A stretch of DNA of 64,000 nucleotides from Carallia brachiata (Eukaryota; Streptophyta; Magnoliopsida; Malpighiales; Rhizophoraceae), in the NCBI GenBank assembly GCA_021464245.1, contig JADCRB010000040.1:5052273-5116272 (forward strand), written 5' to 3'. Numbering within the stretch: the first letter of the stretch is position 1; each line of letters begins with the position of its first letter. The notes beneath the pieces are model-generated. The model was not told where the DNA came from. It saw only the letters and a list, made by a program, of their open reading frames with translations, and did no database searches. Below are positions 21,580-32,717 of this stretch, in pieces. Position numbers and translations under genes: made by a program.

Positions 21580-22080
21580 GCACGCAGTATCCTTTGAACC
21601 ATTGTTTCAATTTTCAATTTGCATTTGTCAACCTCATTTATCAACTGATTTATATTTTACTTTTAGCATTCCATTTCCACGAACTGCCCTGCAGCCCTCT
21701 CGAATTAAGATTATTGTACAAAATAAAATACAATAGAATTCACAAATTAGTGGGAGCATCTGAAATTTGGATACGGGCTAAAAAGAGTTTGATTAGTGTT
21801 TTCATAGTCACAAATACAATTGCCCATTTACAAGCATCCTTAGTGCTGTTCAAATGTCCAACTTCCTCTCCACCTATGGATTTTACTTTTAGAGCAGTGT
21901 GTTTGTTGGAGGGGAAAACCAATTCCCAGATTTGATATGTACCATTTTTCAGGGTTTGGAGCTGGGACTTTATTTGGTCAAAGAAAATCATTTGTTAGTC
22001 AATCTAACAAATCAGCACAACTCTAGGGAAAACGACAGCTATTCAAAACCAGTGAACGTTGTTTTCCTGAATGCTAGGCA
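21580..22080. other. Intergenic DNA, no gene recognised
   Basis: The ORF at 21594-21935 has a plausible composition but no recognised motif and no supporting context. Confidence 0.4.
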
Positions 22081-22082
22081 AG

Positions 22083-22570
22083 GCTTTAAAACAAAAAAAA
22101 AAAAAAAGGCACCGAAGAAGCAACGATAAAGAAGTGAGTGACGAGGAGCGGAAGCCAACCTGGAGAGGACGTCGGAACCCAATGCAAGGCTTAAAAAAAA
22201 GGAAGCAAAGCAACGAAGCAACAAGAAATGAGCCAGCAACGAGGAGACGGGAGCGAACCCGGGTCGTCCATCAGTCGTCGATATCGAGGCTTCAAATCAA
22301 TTTGTTGATGGTCGAAAACGATAGATCGGAGGCCGGTGAGTCTTTTTGGACAGGTTTCAAGAACTGGCGACGGTTACGAAGCGATGAGCGGCGGTAAAGC
22401 AAGTGGACTATAGCAGGCTTCAGGTGACCTTTTGAAGATTTTCCAGTGATGTTCCGGTGCGTGGTGCCTGGCAAAGTATAAATCGGCACATAGCGATTCC
22501 AAAACAGGAACTATTGGTTGTCGCCAGTAACAATGTCTGCTATCGCCGCCGCCTGTGGCGGCCGAAAAAC
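22083..22570. other. GC-rich island of unknown nature
   Basis: About 490 bp, clearly more GC-rich than its surroundings, bounded on the left by a poly(A) run (about 22090-22105) and on the right by AT-rich DNA. The 5' half is purine-rich with repeated GAAGCAA/GCAACGA motifs. The composition suggests an inserted sequence or transposon fragment, possibly in minus orientation. No domain or target-site duplication was found. Confidence 0.35.
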
Positions 22571-23580
22571 ATGAGTTATCGGATAATTAATATTTAAGGT
22601 AAAAACGTTTAAGTTTTTTCTATTTAAAATTTAAAATTTTTAAATTTTTTATTTAAAGCCTACAATTTTATTTTTTGTTCTATTTAAATTTGTTATAATT
22701 TATCGTTAATTTTTTCATTAAACTAAATGGATACAGTACAAAATTAACGAAAAAATTGACGGTTTGATTAAAAAAATTTAAATAGAATAAAAAATAAAGG
22801 TATAAGTTTTAAATAAAAAACTAAAAAAGTTTAGCTTTCAAATAAAAAAAACTTAAAGGTTTAGTCATTAATATATATTTTGTTAAAAAGTTGGATAAAT
22901 TTTTAAAGATTAAAATTTCCACAAATATTACCAAAAACACAGAAAACTACAAATCAGTATTATTGCCAAATACCAGAATAACAAATGATATTCCAAAATC
23001 CATTATTCACAGTAAATGATATTAAAAATTTTATTTTTCTCATCAAACAAATGGACCGTAAATCTCAAAAAAAATATGGACTTTTCAGTTTTTTCTAAAT
23101 CTATATAAATTTTGTATTTTGGATCACGAACTGTTTAATTGATTTCGAATCTATTATATCATCATTTCATGGTAACATATTTCATATTTATAGCTAAAAT
23201 TACAGTTCTAAATCTCTATTTTTATTGGAAAAAAATAGAAGTTTAAGATTTTTTTTGGAGATTTTAAATTAATTTTTTTAAAAATAGATATAAAATTTAT
23301 TATTATAAAATGAAAGAATGATAAATTTAGAATGAATTGAAAAGTTTTATAAAGTTAGGCAAAGCATTGCAATGAACTATCCATAGGATGTCCATCAATT
23401 TGACGCAGGTGCAATGAACGTGAGTGAAATTTTTCCCAGGTACAATGAATGTGATGCCCTTAGTGATTAAGTTCCTTATTTGACTATTTCAAAGTGCCAC
23501 ATGCACCGCCATGCGTATCAATTACGATTTTATTTTTGAGTGCAGTTTGGAGATCCTACGTTGGTAGTCATACTTTAGTA
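22571..23580. other. AT-rich intergenic DNA
   Basis: No gene recognised. 22600-22860 has locally repetitive AAATTTAAAT-type sequence and degenerate inverted segments. Confidence 0.6.
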
Positions 23581-23709
23581 TTATATTGTGACGAGATTAT
23601 TTATTTCTGCGACAAACTTATAGTTTTTGTAACAAAAAATAACGTGTTAATTTCTTATACATATTTTATCAATTTGTTGTAGAAATGAATAAACTCGTCA
23701 CAATATAAA
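23581..23709. mobile_element. Foldback MITE (about 130 bp)
   Basis: The arms at 23581-23619 and 23670-23709 form a near-continuous inverted repeat of about 38 bp. The left reads ATTGTGACGAG...ATTTCTGCGACAAA, the right TTTGTTGTAGAAAT...CTCGTCACAAT, with only a few mismatches and a loop of about 50 nt. No coding capacity. The flanking target-site duplication is not clear. It could also act as a small-RNA hairpin if transcribed. Confidence 0.65.
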
Positions 23710-24600
23710 TATAAATATGACTAAACATAAATCTCAAACTTTTTCCTTTATTTTTTTCCTTCGTATTCATCGCAGACACGACCAATTTTGGAATCGTGCA
23801 TTATTTTTTTCTTCAAGGCATTCGAATATTCCGTGGTCGCTAATGGTAAAATTTTTTCCGCGGCCCGGTATTAACTTTAATTCTGTCCGTTGTTCGGGAA
23901 AAACTATTTTGATTAATATAAGGTCCATGTACAATGCAGCAGCTGTCATTTTATGGTCATTAAACTATTAGAAAAACTCGAGTTGATGAAGGTTTTCAAT
24001 TAATTTAGGTGAGGAAAAGGACGGCTCGTCTTTATATATGAAAAACCTCTCCTAGTCCTGGAATAGCTCCCGACCAAACAAAGTAAATATAAACTGGAAT
24101 CAACCATTACTAATAATGGGTTGACTAAAGCTTAATGGCATGAAGCGAGATACAATAATATAAATTATTAGATTATAAAAGATATATTAAATTTATAAAA
24201 AAATAAAAAAATACACAAACTGATAAATATCGTTGAATGGATTGTATGTTTCGTGCATATTTTTTTTTGCGTCAATATAAGTGGTAATTTGTAAAGGTTG
24301 TTCGCTTGCGGTTTGACTATTTTCAAACCAAAGTGAACCACCATTAATATTCCTGTGTTGTGTTGTTTTAAGTACAAAACAAACTAGTTACATTAAACCA
24401 TCCCTAGTGACTGGTTAAGGCGGAACCCAATTGAGGGAGTTGATCACGGCTATTGGATCCGACTCTAAATTTTATCAGTACAATTGATTTTGAAGTGCTT
24501 GGTTGTTTCTGAACATATGGTGGCATCATCCAATTTCTTATACATAATGACACTTCTTGTCCCCAGAGGATGTACAATATGATTCATTATTATAATGTAA
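23710..24600. other. Intergenic DNA, nothing recognised
   Basis: AT-rich, with short non-credible ORFs on both strands. Confidence 0.6.
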
Positions 24601-24649
24601 GCATTGTTATCTATTGGTTCAAAAAAAAAAAAAAAAGCATTGTTATCTA
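24601..24649 (+). mobile_element. Ultra-short poly(A) retro-insertion with TSD
   Basis: The 13-bp direct repeat GCATTGTTATCTA at 24601-24613 and 24637-24649 encloses only TTGGTTC plus 16 A. This is the structure left by target-primed reverse transcription when just a few bases upstream of the tail are copied. Confidence 0.7.
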
Positions 24650-26503
24650 GTATTATTAGTGCATCATGGAGCAAGTCAGGCTGCTTGCTAGCCACTTATT
24701 ATTTAAAGAGTTGAAAACGAAATTGATGTTTGACGACGGCGATATATAGCAGCACGAGAATATGCAATTAGAAGACAATTAACAAGAAATGCTGACTGAA
24801 TCAACCATTATTTGGTCCCCTTCCTTGAGAGATATTTGCGATTCATTCTCCAGGAGGAATATCTTGAAACAATCGTCCGTCCCATGAGGGAAAGTTAGTT
24901 TCCGGGTAGACAAATTGCCAGAAACTATTATTGATATCAAAATTTGAGATTTTTTCCAATGCATTTCTTTTGATTCGAAGGGCTATTGGAACAGATAGCG
25001 TGGGACAAGCCAGCGTATAATTTTCTTTCTTGCCTCTACAAAATGAAAATAATTAGAATCTAGATGAGCCTCAATCTCAATGTATAATTTTCTTTCATTT
25101 TTTTTTTTTGTATATTAAGGTTACCAATTGAGTCTTCATCGACGGTGTAGCAAAGAGCTGACATCGCTTATCCTCCATTTGCTCATGAATCTCCCTTACT
25201 GCATCTAGAACATTTGAATCGTAGTAATGTAGAACTAGTAATGTAGAACGAACACAAACAACTCGAAAATCCACCCAAAAAATTAAAAAAATAACGAAAA
25301 TTCACTTGGATAACACGTGGGAATTCACTCACAAATTAATGAAAATATATTTGTTCAAAAAACTCAATATCAAATTATTAATTTTCATAAGTAATGTCTG
25401 AATAATAAAACTAATATTGAAATTTATTTATAAACTAAACCGAACTAATTGATTAGGAATAAAATTCTAAATAAAAAATAACTCTAATTAAGAAGATAAC
25501 TTTGAATAGTATTCTAAATAATAAAATATCTAATTTAATAAAATGTAAAATATAAACTATAATTATTAATATAAGATATAAATAAATTCATAAATAATAG
25601 GAATCTTTCTTTTGGAAATTTGATTTTTTTTAAAGTGTTGAAGTATCCAATTATATCCAATATACTACTAACTATTAGCAGCCATCTGATCAACATCTTT
25701 CAATATGCAAACCATCTTCATTTGAGATATGATTTTGTTTTTTTTTTTATGATTTACCTAAAACTATAGAGGATTGCATATTATGAGAATAATGAAATCT
25801 GTGAGCGTATGTTGAGTCTCACTAAACATTGTGACAAACAATCGAACTCATAACCACTTGACAAAAAATGAAACTTATGGTTTTAGGTATGGAAACAAAC
25901 AACCTTTTACTACTAGAGCACGCGTTCAGTGCCATTATGTTGGTTTGTAAATTTCACCAAGCAGGTTTCAATATGATGTTACGCCGAAAAATAATGTTTT
26001 GCTCAATTCAATTCGCCATTGAGCCAAACCAAGGCGGAAATTTAGGGGCAGCCCCCGTATAATTCGTTGGGCCAACAGAAAACTGGTTGTTCTCGACGTT
26101 TTGGGCCGCTGAGGCCGCATTATATTTCTCTTTTGCTCATTTATTACTTCACCCCAATTCCGAAAGCCTGTATATCACATGCTTCTTTTACATTTATCCC
26201 CACGTGCTGTTTCGTCTCTTTTGCTTGGCACTTACTGGAGTTTTCTCTCAATATTTTTTTTAAAAAGATAAAACTTGGAAAAAAAATAATGTTTTTTAAT
26301 AATTTGGAAAAACATCAATCGATCACTTCAATTTTTGATTCTGGGAATAGGCACGGCTATATTGGGTGTTATAAGATACAAATATGGCTTCCCATTAGTT
26401 TGTTTTTCATTTACATTTTCCTTCAATTAATATGATCCAACACCTTTGTCTAACTTCGAATAATATGGTTTAGAAGGCAATTTATCTATTATTATCGCAA
26501 ACT
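24650..26503. other. AT-rich intergenic DNA
   Basis: No gene recognised. The ORF at 25868-26062 and the one at 26067-26435 lack family resemblance. One isolated CACGTG occurs near 25315. Confidence 0.6.
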
Positions 26504-26721
26504 AATATTAATATAAGAACATTAATTGGTTGGGATGGAGCGGCAGGGACTCCTTCTCCCTTAAGTAAGGTATCAGGTTCGAACCTTATATGGAAAAAGC
26601 CAATGTTGGGAGCACCGCCACTATATGGGCCTTCATAGTACATAGCGGAATAGTCAAGACCCAGTGGACTTCTGGATACCGGGAGATCAAGCACCAAAAA
26701 AAAAATATTAATATAAGAACA
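26504..26721 (+). mobile_element. tRNA-derived SINE with perfect 18-bp TSDs
   Basis: The body at 26522-26703 (about 182 bp) is flanked by AATATTAATATAAGAACA at 26504-26521 and 26704-26721, identical at all 18 positions. A pol III B-box GGTTCGAACC lies at 26576-26585, with an A-box-like GGTTGGGATGGAG upstream (about 26528). The 3' end is ...AAGCACC plus about 10 A. The minus-strand ORF through it is not a gene. Perfect TSDs imply a recent insertion. Confidence 0.85.
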
Positions 26722-27690
26722 GTCAATTAACATACATCAAAGTAAAAAACCAGCGACTAGTTTTATAGATAAATCATGTAAAATCATATTTGGTTAGATA
26801 TGCTTCCTTCACTTACGTGCTAAAATTATTGGATCTTGCATATAACTATGATTTTTTTTGGATCAAGAGGAGAAAAAAAATAAACCAAAAACTAAGAACG
26901 GCTAGCTAAACCAGCAGGTTCCGCTAACGTCCTCTCGACAACGCCACTCCCACTCTATCCCTCTAAAGGAAATCCAACATATTCGGCGGAAAATCCATAC
27001 AAATAGCCAGCTGATCCGAAGAAGACTGTCCCACATTTGCAAGATAGTCTGTACAATAATTCTATTTTCTAAAAGCTTGCATCAATCAACATTCTTACTG
27101 ACATTGTAAATAATATTAACATTCTGCAATAACAGGCAGATATAACTATGATTTTGTTGTTTGTGCTAAACATTTTTCTTTTGGATTTATGGCAGATTAA
27201 TAACCCATAACTTAACTTGAAACTTGAAACTAATAACGCTATTTAGTCCAAGGAGACTTAACTTGGAAACTTGTCCAATTCCGCTAAAATATATACCAGA
27301 TTTTTCAGACTAGTATAATGATAAAATTATTATTTATGTAAATAATTTAGTAAAATCGAACGAATTTCAGAAAACTCACTCGCTCTAAACATATACTCTT
27401 CTTGCAGGAAAGGCTGTTCGCTGCGATGCAAAAGGGGAACCATGGCTCAGAAACCAACTCCATTTCACTTGCATTCCCGTTTTAGTTGTATACATAATGT
27501 ACAAGGCCCAAGCCCTGAAATGCTCGTGGTATGCAACATGCTTCTTCAATGTAAGTGGCCGCGCTGCCATCACTAATGAGCTACCTACCCAATAAAAACC
27601 GGCTGGCGACGACCCTGTTGAAAGTACTGGACTATTACCTGAAGGCCTAATGCCTGCTAAAATCTAAACTAGAGATCTATCTGCCTCAAC
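26722..27690. other. Intergenic DNA, nothing recognised
   Basis: AT-rich. The short minus-strand ORF at 27385-27573 has no recognised family. Confidence 0.55.
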
Positions 27691-27828
27691 GAGTGGTGGC
27701 TTAGCAGTTGGGCACATTCTAGTGTCCCTCAACTTTCATACGGGGTTTAAACTCTCGTCTGAGCATTTTATCTCTCTTCCATCTAATTAAAGGGTTTTTG
27801 TATTCACTAGTATACCCGATAAAAAAAA
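27691..27828 (+). mobile_element. SINE-like element with A and B boxes
   Basis: TGGCTTAGCAGTTGG at 27697-27711 fits the tRNA A-box, and GGTTTAAACTC at 27744-27754 fits the B-box, at normal pol III spacing. The sequence ends CCCGAT plus eight A at about 27828. No convincing target-site duplication was found, so it may be old. Confidence 0.55.
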
Positions 27829-27838
27829 TTTCTGACTT

Positions 27839-28156
27839 TTATTTTTAATATCTTAAGTTTTAATTTTAAAAAGAAGTATAAATTTGTTAGAACGAAAAAA
27901 ACTATTGATGAAAAAGAATACTGGTAGCTCAGCCGATCCACTTGAAGATATGTGTGAGCCAGTGGTTGTTCTAGAATAAGCAATTATCGGATAAGAAAAA
28001 CTTATTAAGCACGCAACCTTTATTTTTAAGATCTTAAATTCTAATTTTAAAAAGAAATATAAATTCATGAGAACAGATGAAAAAGAAAATTAGCAGCCCA
28101 GCTAACTCACTTGAAGATATGTGTAGGCCAGGGAGGTTGTTAGAGAATCAGCAATT
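27839..28156. repeat. Diverged tandem duplication, about 180-bp unit
   Basis: 27839-27983 and 28020-28156 align through TTTATTTTTAA.ATCTTAA, TTTTAAAAAGAA.TATAAATT, GATGAAAAAGAA, CACTTGAAGATATGTGT and GTTGTT.TAGA.AA.CAGCAATTA. Divergence is moderate. No gene. Confidence 0.7.
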
Positions 28157-30384
28157 ATTCTTAGTACATAAATCGTTATATCTTATTAAATTAATTATGT
28201 GTCTTCTATATATTTTATTAAATGTATTTATGTAATCTTACGCTTATTCTATTGTTTTGAAAATCAGACCGGACCGGCCAGTCGGACCGGTTGAACCGGT
28301 GACGGCCGGAGTCTGGGTCAATTTAGGAAAATTTTCAGTGGTGACTTAGACGGGTCAAAACCGATAAAAATTGGTGAAAACTGGATTAGTTGGACCTGTT
28401 CAATAAAATTAAAATTTCATAAATTATAATTTGACCTCAAATGTTATTTAAATTATAATTTAAATATTAAATTTAATTAAAAATTCAATTTAGTCCTAAA
28501 TTTAATTAAAAATTTTAATTTCATTATTAAAATTAAAAAAATTAATATTTAATCACTATCCATAATTATTATTTTTTTAATTATATATATATATATATCA
28601 ATTCTCAATTCAACCGATTAAATATTGATCCACTAATATTTTCTATTCTTACGACTTGGCTTATTCTACATTGGCCAACTTATTTTACTTTGAGATGCTA
28701 ACAGACAAATAACCGCTTTTTATCAAGGCCCGCAATGCATCTAAACCATTAACCCTTTAAAGCTTCAACTAATAGCAACAAGGAAAAAATTACATTTTAA
28801 AAGAAGAAGAAGCGCTTGAATTACTGTTAGTTATATTTAATATACAATTGATTGAATTGTATGTGTAATTAATTATAAAAAAATTATTTTTTATATTTAA
28901 TTATACATATAATTCGATTATATTAAATCTAACTGATTACATGCGAACAACAATTCAGTCACATTTTCTTCTTAGAAGGTAACAGCACTCAACAAGAATA
29001 TATCCCTATAATATACAAGTCAATCCAACCCACCCATCAACTGTTGTCATCCTCCGGCTGCAGGGTGGAAATTAAGGACCGATTTCCAATCAGCTAATAT
29101 TTTGAGTTGTTTAAGATTTGAATGTTACATCTTTCACAATCATGTTCGTCACCCTAAATTTTTTTAGTGCAATCATGTAAAACTAACAGACAATTTGCCA
29201 CTTTTTGCTTTGCTCAATCTTAAGCCAAAGGGGATCAACTTAGTCATATATATACCTAATCGATGTTAGTTCTTACATGATTAGAAAATAACTAGGGAAA
29301 TATGGAGCTAACAGACAAAGAAGCACTTTTGGGAAGATGCCTGGAATCCATCTAGATTATCGTTGAAAAATTTGCGAATGATAATTATCAACTAATAATT
29401 TGTCCCAACAGACAAATGAACCTTTTTTAATCTACAGGACGCCAAGCTAACGTGGTTATAAGATGGACCCACAAACAAAATTTTATACATTTTTGTGTGA
29501 AGGATGAATTGCAACACCAATACGATTCCTTGTAGCCGATTTTATTGCATACAAGCCTTGTCATGCCTTGAAACTCGGAAAAGAAACTACTTTGATACCG
29601 AAGGTAATTTTAGAGTAATATTATGTGATTTTAAATAAGTAATTATATAATTTTATTCAACAATTTTTGAGAATTTATTTTTTTTTATGTTTTAATAAAT
29701 TTAATTATTTAACGACTCATATCACTTTATAATTATTTCGAAACTATCTAAGTGAAATAATCAAGCTTTTTTTTTCGTAATTTTATCTTGTAATTTTCAC
29801 AATCTTTGCAAATGGATTTTAATTAATGGGACTAAGATCCTGTGAAATTCTATCCAGTTCATGTCGCATCTTTGCAAAGGTCTATCTTTACCTTTTCAAT
29901 ACGTCGAAATTGCAACTTTAGCCTATAAAATAAACAAACGGAAATTCTTTTTTTTTTCCCCAGTTTTGAAAGGAGGGGTTAGCGTCCCATGAACGAAAAA
30001 CTCTACTAAAATTTACAGAACGAAAAATTAAAGTTACAAAAAGGAGATGACTTACAAGTTACATAGCTAGAACATTGTTTTGCTGCTGGTTGGGTTCTTC
30101 TGCTCTGTTTGTTTATTGACCTTTTTTCCACCAAAAATTCAATTGTCCAATGCCAAGGAGGCTAGGCTTCATTACATAACAACCTACGCCACCATCAGAA
30201 AACGCTCAAGCAAAATGGCGTAACATTGGACCCCACCAGCCCACCATTGGCCTAAACAAAGAGCTAAAGTGGTCAAGAAGTTGTAGTAGTTGATTTTTTG
30301 TTTTAGAAGCAAACAAGAAATGGCGTACCCCATCATCCCCTCCTACTCCATTTCTTAACATCCCAAACATTACCTTCTTATGCG
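28157..30384. other. AT-rich intergenic DNA
   Basis: No gene recognised. At about 28268-28320 a short GC-rich block of repeated ACCGG/CCGGT words (GGACCGG, GGACCGGTTGAACCGG) stands out; such CCGGTT-rich sequences occur at ends of dispersed plant repeats. An (AT)n run lies near 28584-28598. Confidence 0.5.
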
Positions 30385-30685
30385 TCATCTCATTGACAAG
30401 GATTCCCGTAGGTAAGTTCAAATGGTTAAACGCACCAGATTTGGCGTAATAAGTTTTATGTTCAAATTTCAACCTCTTCTACTAACTTTTGACGAGATAA
30501 CAAATTTATATTCTTATACTTCATTTCACAAAGATTTCTTAAGTTTTAACCTCAACGTAAGTAAGGTAGGAAAATTTTTATATATGAGTAATTGCGTGGG
30601 ACGTAATGTTCTTTACTGGATATACATTAGTTTCTCTTCATATCTATTTTTATGTACCAAGTAAAAAATCATCTCATTGACAAGG
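30385..30685 (+). mobile_element. SINE with perfect 17-bp TSDs
   Basis: The body at 30402-30668 (267 bp) is flanked by TCATCTCATTGACAAGG at 30385-30401 and 30669-30685. Near the 5' end, GGTAAGTTCAAATGGTTAAACG and the B-box-like GTTCAAATTTC (about 30460-30470) resemble a tRNA-derived promoter. The 3' end is ...ACCAAGT followed by six A. An 80-codon ORF inside is not credible. It lies about 300 bp upstream of the VAPYRIN-like gene. Confidence 0.8.
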
Positions 30686-30981
30686 TCCCCACCATTCCCT
30701 TCACACTCTTGAGCTAATCAACAACCAAAATAATAAATTAAATTAATCCACTAATCAAGAGCAACTTGGAAGTAAAAGTGCCCATTGTTTAACGGACACA
30801 GCAATAATTAAGCTCAATCAAGATTCATAAAAATGCACTACATCTAAAGGCAAGAGCCTAAGAGGACCATCCTGAAGTTTCTCATCAGCTTCATTCTTTG
30901 GCAGTACCATTTCCACCAAATCAAACAAGTCCAACAAGCTTTCTTAATTTTCTGAGAAAAAGAAAGAGTCTTTGGATCACC

Positions 30982-32187
30982 ATGGACAGATTGGTGAAAC
31001 CAGACGTGAAAGAACTGAAAGTAACCTTCAAGAAAGGCAAAAGGTGCTCGGCGACTTTCAAGCTAAGCAACCTCATGCACACCATGGCTGTGGCAGTTTC
31101 TTTGACCACTACAGACCCATCATCTGTTTACTCTTTCTCACAGCCTTTTTCTATAATCCCACCTCTCTCGTCCGCATCTTACTCGCTCGTGCTCTCCCAA
31201 CCGTCTGATCAACCCCATTTCTCCAACAGTCCTGAAGCCATCACCGTTAAGTCTTCCATGCTCCCAACCGGGAAGGCCCATCTGGAAGATCTCCGTCGAC
31301 TGTTTTGTAGACCCGGATCCCATATTTTTAAAGATGCAATTATACCCATCTCTCTTGTGGGTGCCCCAGTTGCTAAATATCTCATCTTTAATCACACCCA
31401 AATACCAGATGTTTCCTTCCATTTTAACAAAGCCATTTCTGGGTGTTCTGTTTCTCAACTCACGGCTCTGCTAAGGTCCGCCGTGTCGTCCGGGAATGCT
31501 GACATGGTCGCTAGATTGATTGAAGTAGGTGGAGATGTGAATTGCAAGGATTCAGATGGAATTTCACTGATCTCCTTGGCTGTGAAAGTAGGAAACTTTG
31601 ACATCGTTAACGTCTTGATTGGTTCTGGTTGTTCAGTTGATGTCTCGAAGAACAAAGTACTCCATTACGCGGCAGAGGAAAACAGAGTGGACTTGATGGA
31701 ACTGTTATTGAATAATTTTAAAAAACTGGATGCCAATTCAGTCGATTCTCGAGGTAGAACCCCAATTCATGTTGCAGCCAGTTGTGGTCATGTTCAGTCG
31801 ATTCGGTTCTGCGTCTCTGTCGGAGGAAACACAGATGTTTTGGATCGTAAAGGACGGAGTCCACTCCATTTGGCAGCAGAGAAAGGGCACTTAGAGGTTG
31901 TCAACTATTTATTGGATTGTTCAGGTTACAATACTCAAAGTGCAGTCAACCAACATGGGAAGACAGCTTCTGCAGTAGCGGTTGATCAAGGACGTTCAAA
32001 ATTGTACGGTTTGTTGCGCTTCGCAGATGCTTGGCAGAGAGGAGCCAGATTGAATGATGTTAATTGTATCAGAAGCTGTAGCTGGACATTAGATGTGGCA
32101 GAGAGGAGCCATGGTGGCAGATCGTTCCAATGGCACATTAGATGTCGGCCACTTCCATTTTTTTCGCACATGGATACACACCTGTAG
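30982..32187 (+). CDS. VAPYRIN-like MSP/ankyrin-repeat protein, C-terminally altered
   Basis: A single-exon, 401-residue ORF. The start ATG (MDRLVKPDVKEL) matches the usual VAPYRIN-family N-terminus; codons upstream are not used. Residues about 1-110 form a VAP/MSP (major sperm protein) domain with CSATFKLSNLMHTMAVAVSLTTT. About 150-375 contain ankyrin repeats (DGISLISLAVKVGNFDIVNVLI, GRTPIHVAASCGHVQSI, GRSPLHLAAEKGHLEVVNYLL). VAPYRIN is an endomembrane-associated scaffold needed for arbuscular-mycorrhizal and rhizobial accommodation; VAPYRIN-like paralogues are less well understood. Known members are longer (about 500-540 aa) with more ankyrin repeats. Here similarity stops after ARLNDVNCIRSC, and the last 30 residues come from short duplicated sequence, so the protein is probably truncated. 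Function is inferred from the family. Confidence 0.8.
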   Translation: MDRLVKPDVKELKVTFKKGKRCSATFKLSNLMHTMAVAVSLTTTDPSSVYSFSQPFSIIPPLSSASYSLVLSQPSDQPHFSNSPEAITVKSSMLPTGKAHLEDLRRLFCRPGSHIFKDAIIPISLVGAPVAKYLIFNHTQIPDVSFHFNKAISGCSVSQLTALLRSAVSSGNADMVARLIEVGGDVNCKDSDGISLISLAVKVGNFDIVNVLIGSGCSVDVSKNKVLHYAAEENRVDLMELLLNNFKKLDANSVDSRGRTPIHVAASCGHVQSIRFCVSVGGNTDVLDRKGRSPLHLAAEKGHLEVVNYLLDCSGYNTQSAVNQHGKTASAVAVDQGRSKLYGLLRFADAWQRGARLNDVNCIRSCSWTLDVAERSHGGRSFQWHIRCRPLPFFSHMDTHL

Positions 32188-32654
32188 CTGGACATTATTA
32201 TTTGCCTTTCTCATTTGCTTATTCATAGATGAAACACAGTACACAACAATCATCAAAGGGGTCGGTGGAGGGTCAGACTAATACTTATATTATTTCTCTC
32301 GTATCTATGTTAGGAGTGCTAACATTTTTACCGATTGAATTGTAAGACAGTTTAGAGAGAAGTATTTGTCCCCCAAACTAGTTTGCAACCTTCCTGACAC
32401 TCTTTTGTACTCGTTATCTTCTGATTTTCACATTAATGCATCATGCTATCACGCTTTGGTCCGAAAAAAAAGAGACTGCGGGGTGAGAAAAAGGGTTGGG
32501 TTCCCCGCCCCAGGTGAGGCCTAAGGCTCAACCAACTCGCCCAATCCTCACATTGATGCTTTCTTGCGAGTAGCAGAGTATCCCTGCCTTGCAAGAGGTC
32601 TCCAGGGGCTGGGCTGGGCTGGGATATCAAGGCCCGCTGCGGGTCAAGTCTCAC
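32188..32654. other. 3' flank of the VAPYRIN-like gene and a GC-rich segment
   Basis: 32188-32440 looks like an ordinary AT-rich 3' region. From about 32455 to 32654 the composition becomes GC-rich (GGGCTGGGCTGGGCTGGG near 32610), starting TTGGTCCG plus eight A. This may be a fragment of a dispersed repeat. No gene recognised. Confidence 0.4.
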
Positions 32655-32707
32655 AGATTAATGATCAAATTAGGACAAAAAAAAAAAAAAAGATTAATGA
32701 TCAAATT
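32655..32707 (+). mobile_element. Ultra-short poly(A) retro-insertion with 17-bp TSD
   Basis: AGATTAATGATCAAATT occurs at 32655-32671 and 32691-32707, perfectly repeated. The inserted sequence is only AGGAC plus 14 A (32672-32690). It lies about 10 bp upstream of the H2A.X promoter repeats. Confidence 0.75.
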
Positions 32708-32717
32708 GAGTTACTCT

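Noticed and set aside
21594..21935. 113-codon ORF as a gene
   Set aside because: No recognised motif, no promoter context, and an overlapping antisense ORF of similar length.
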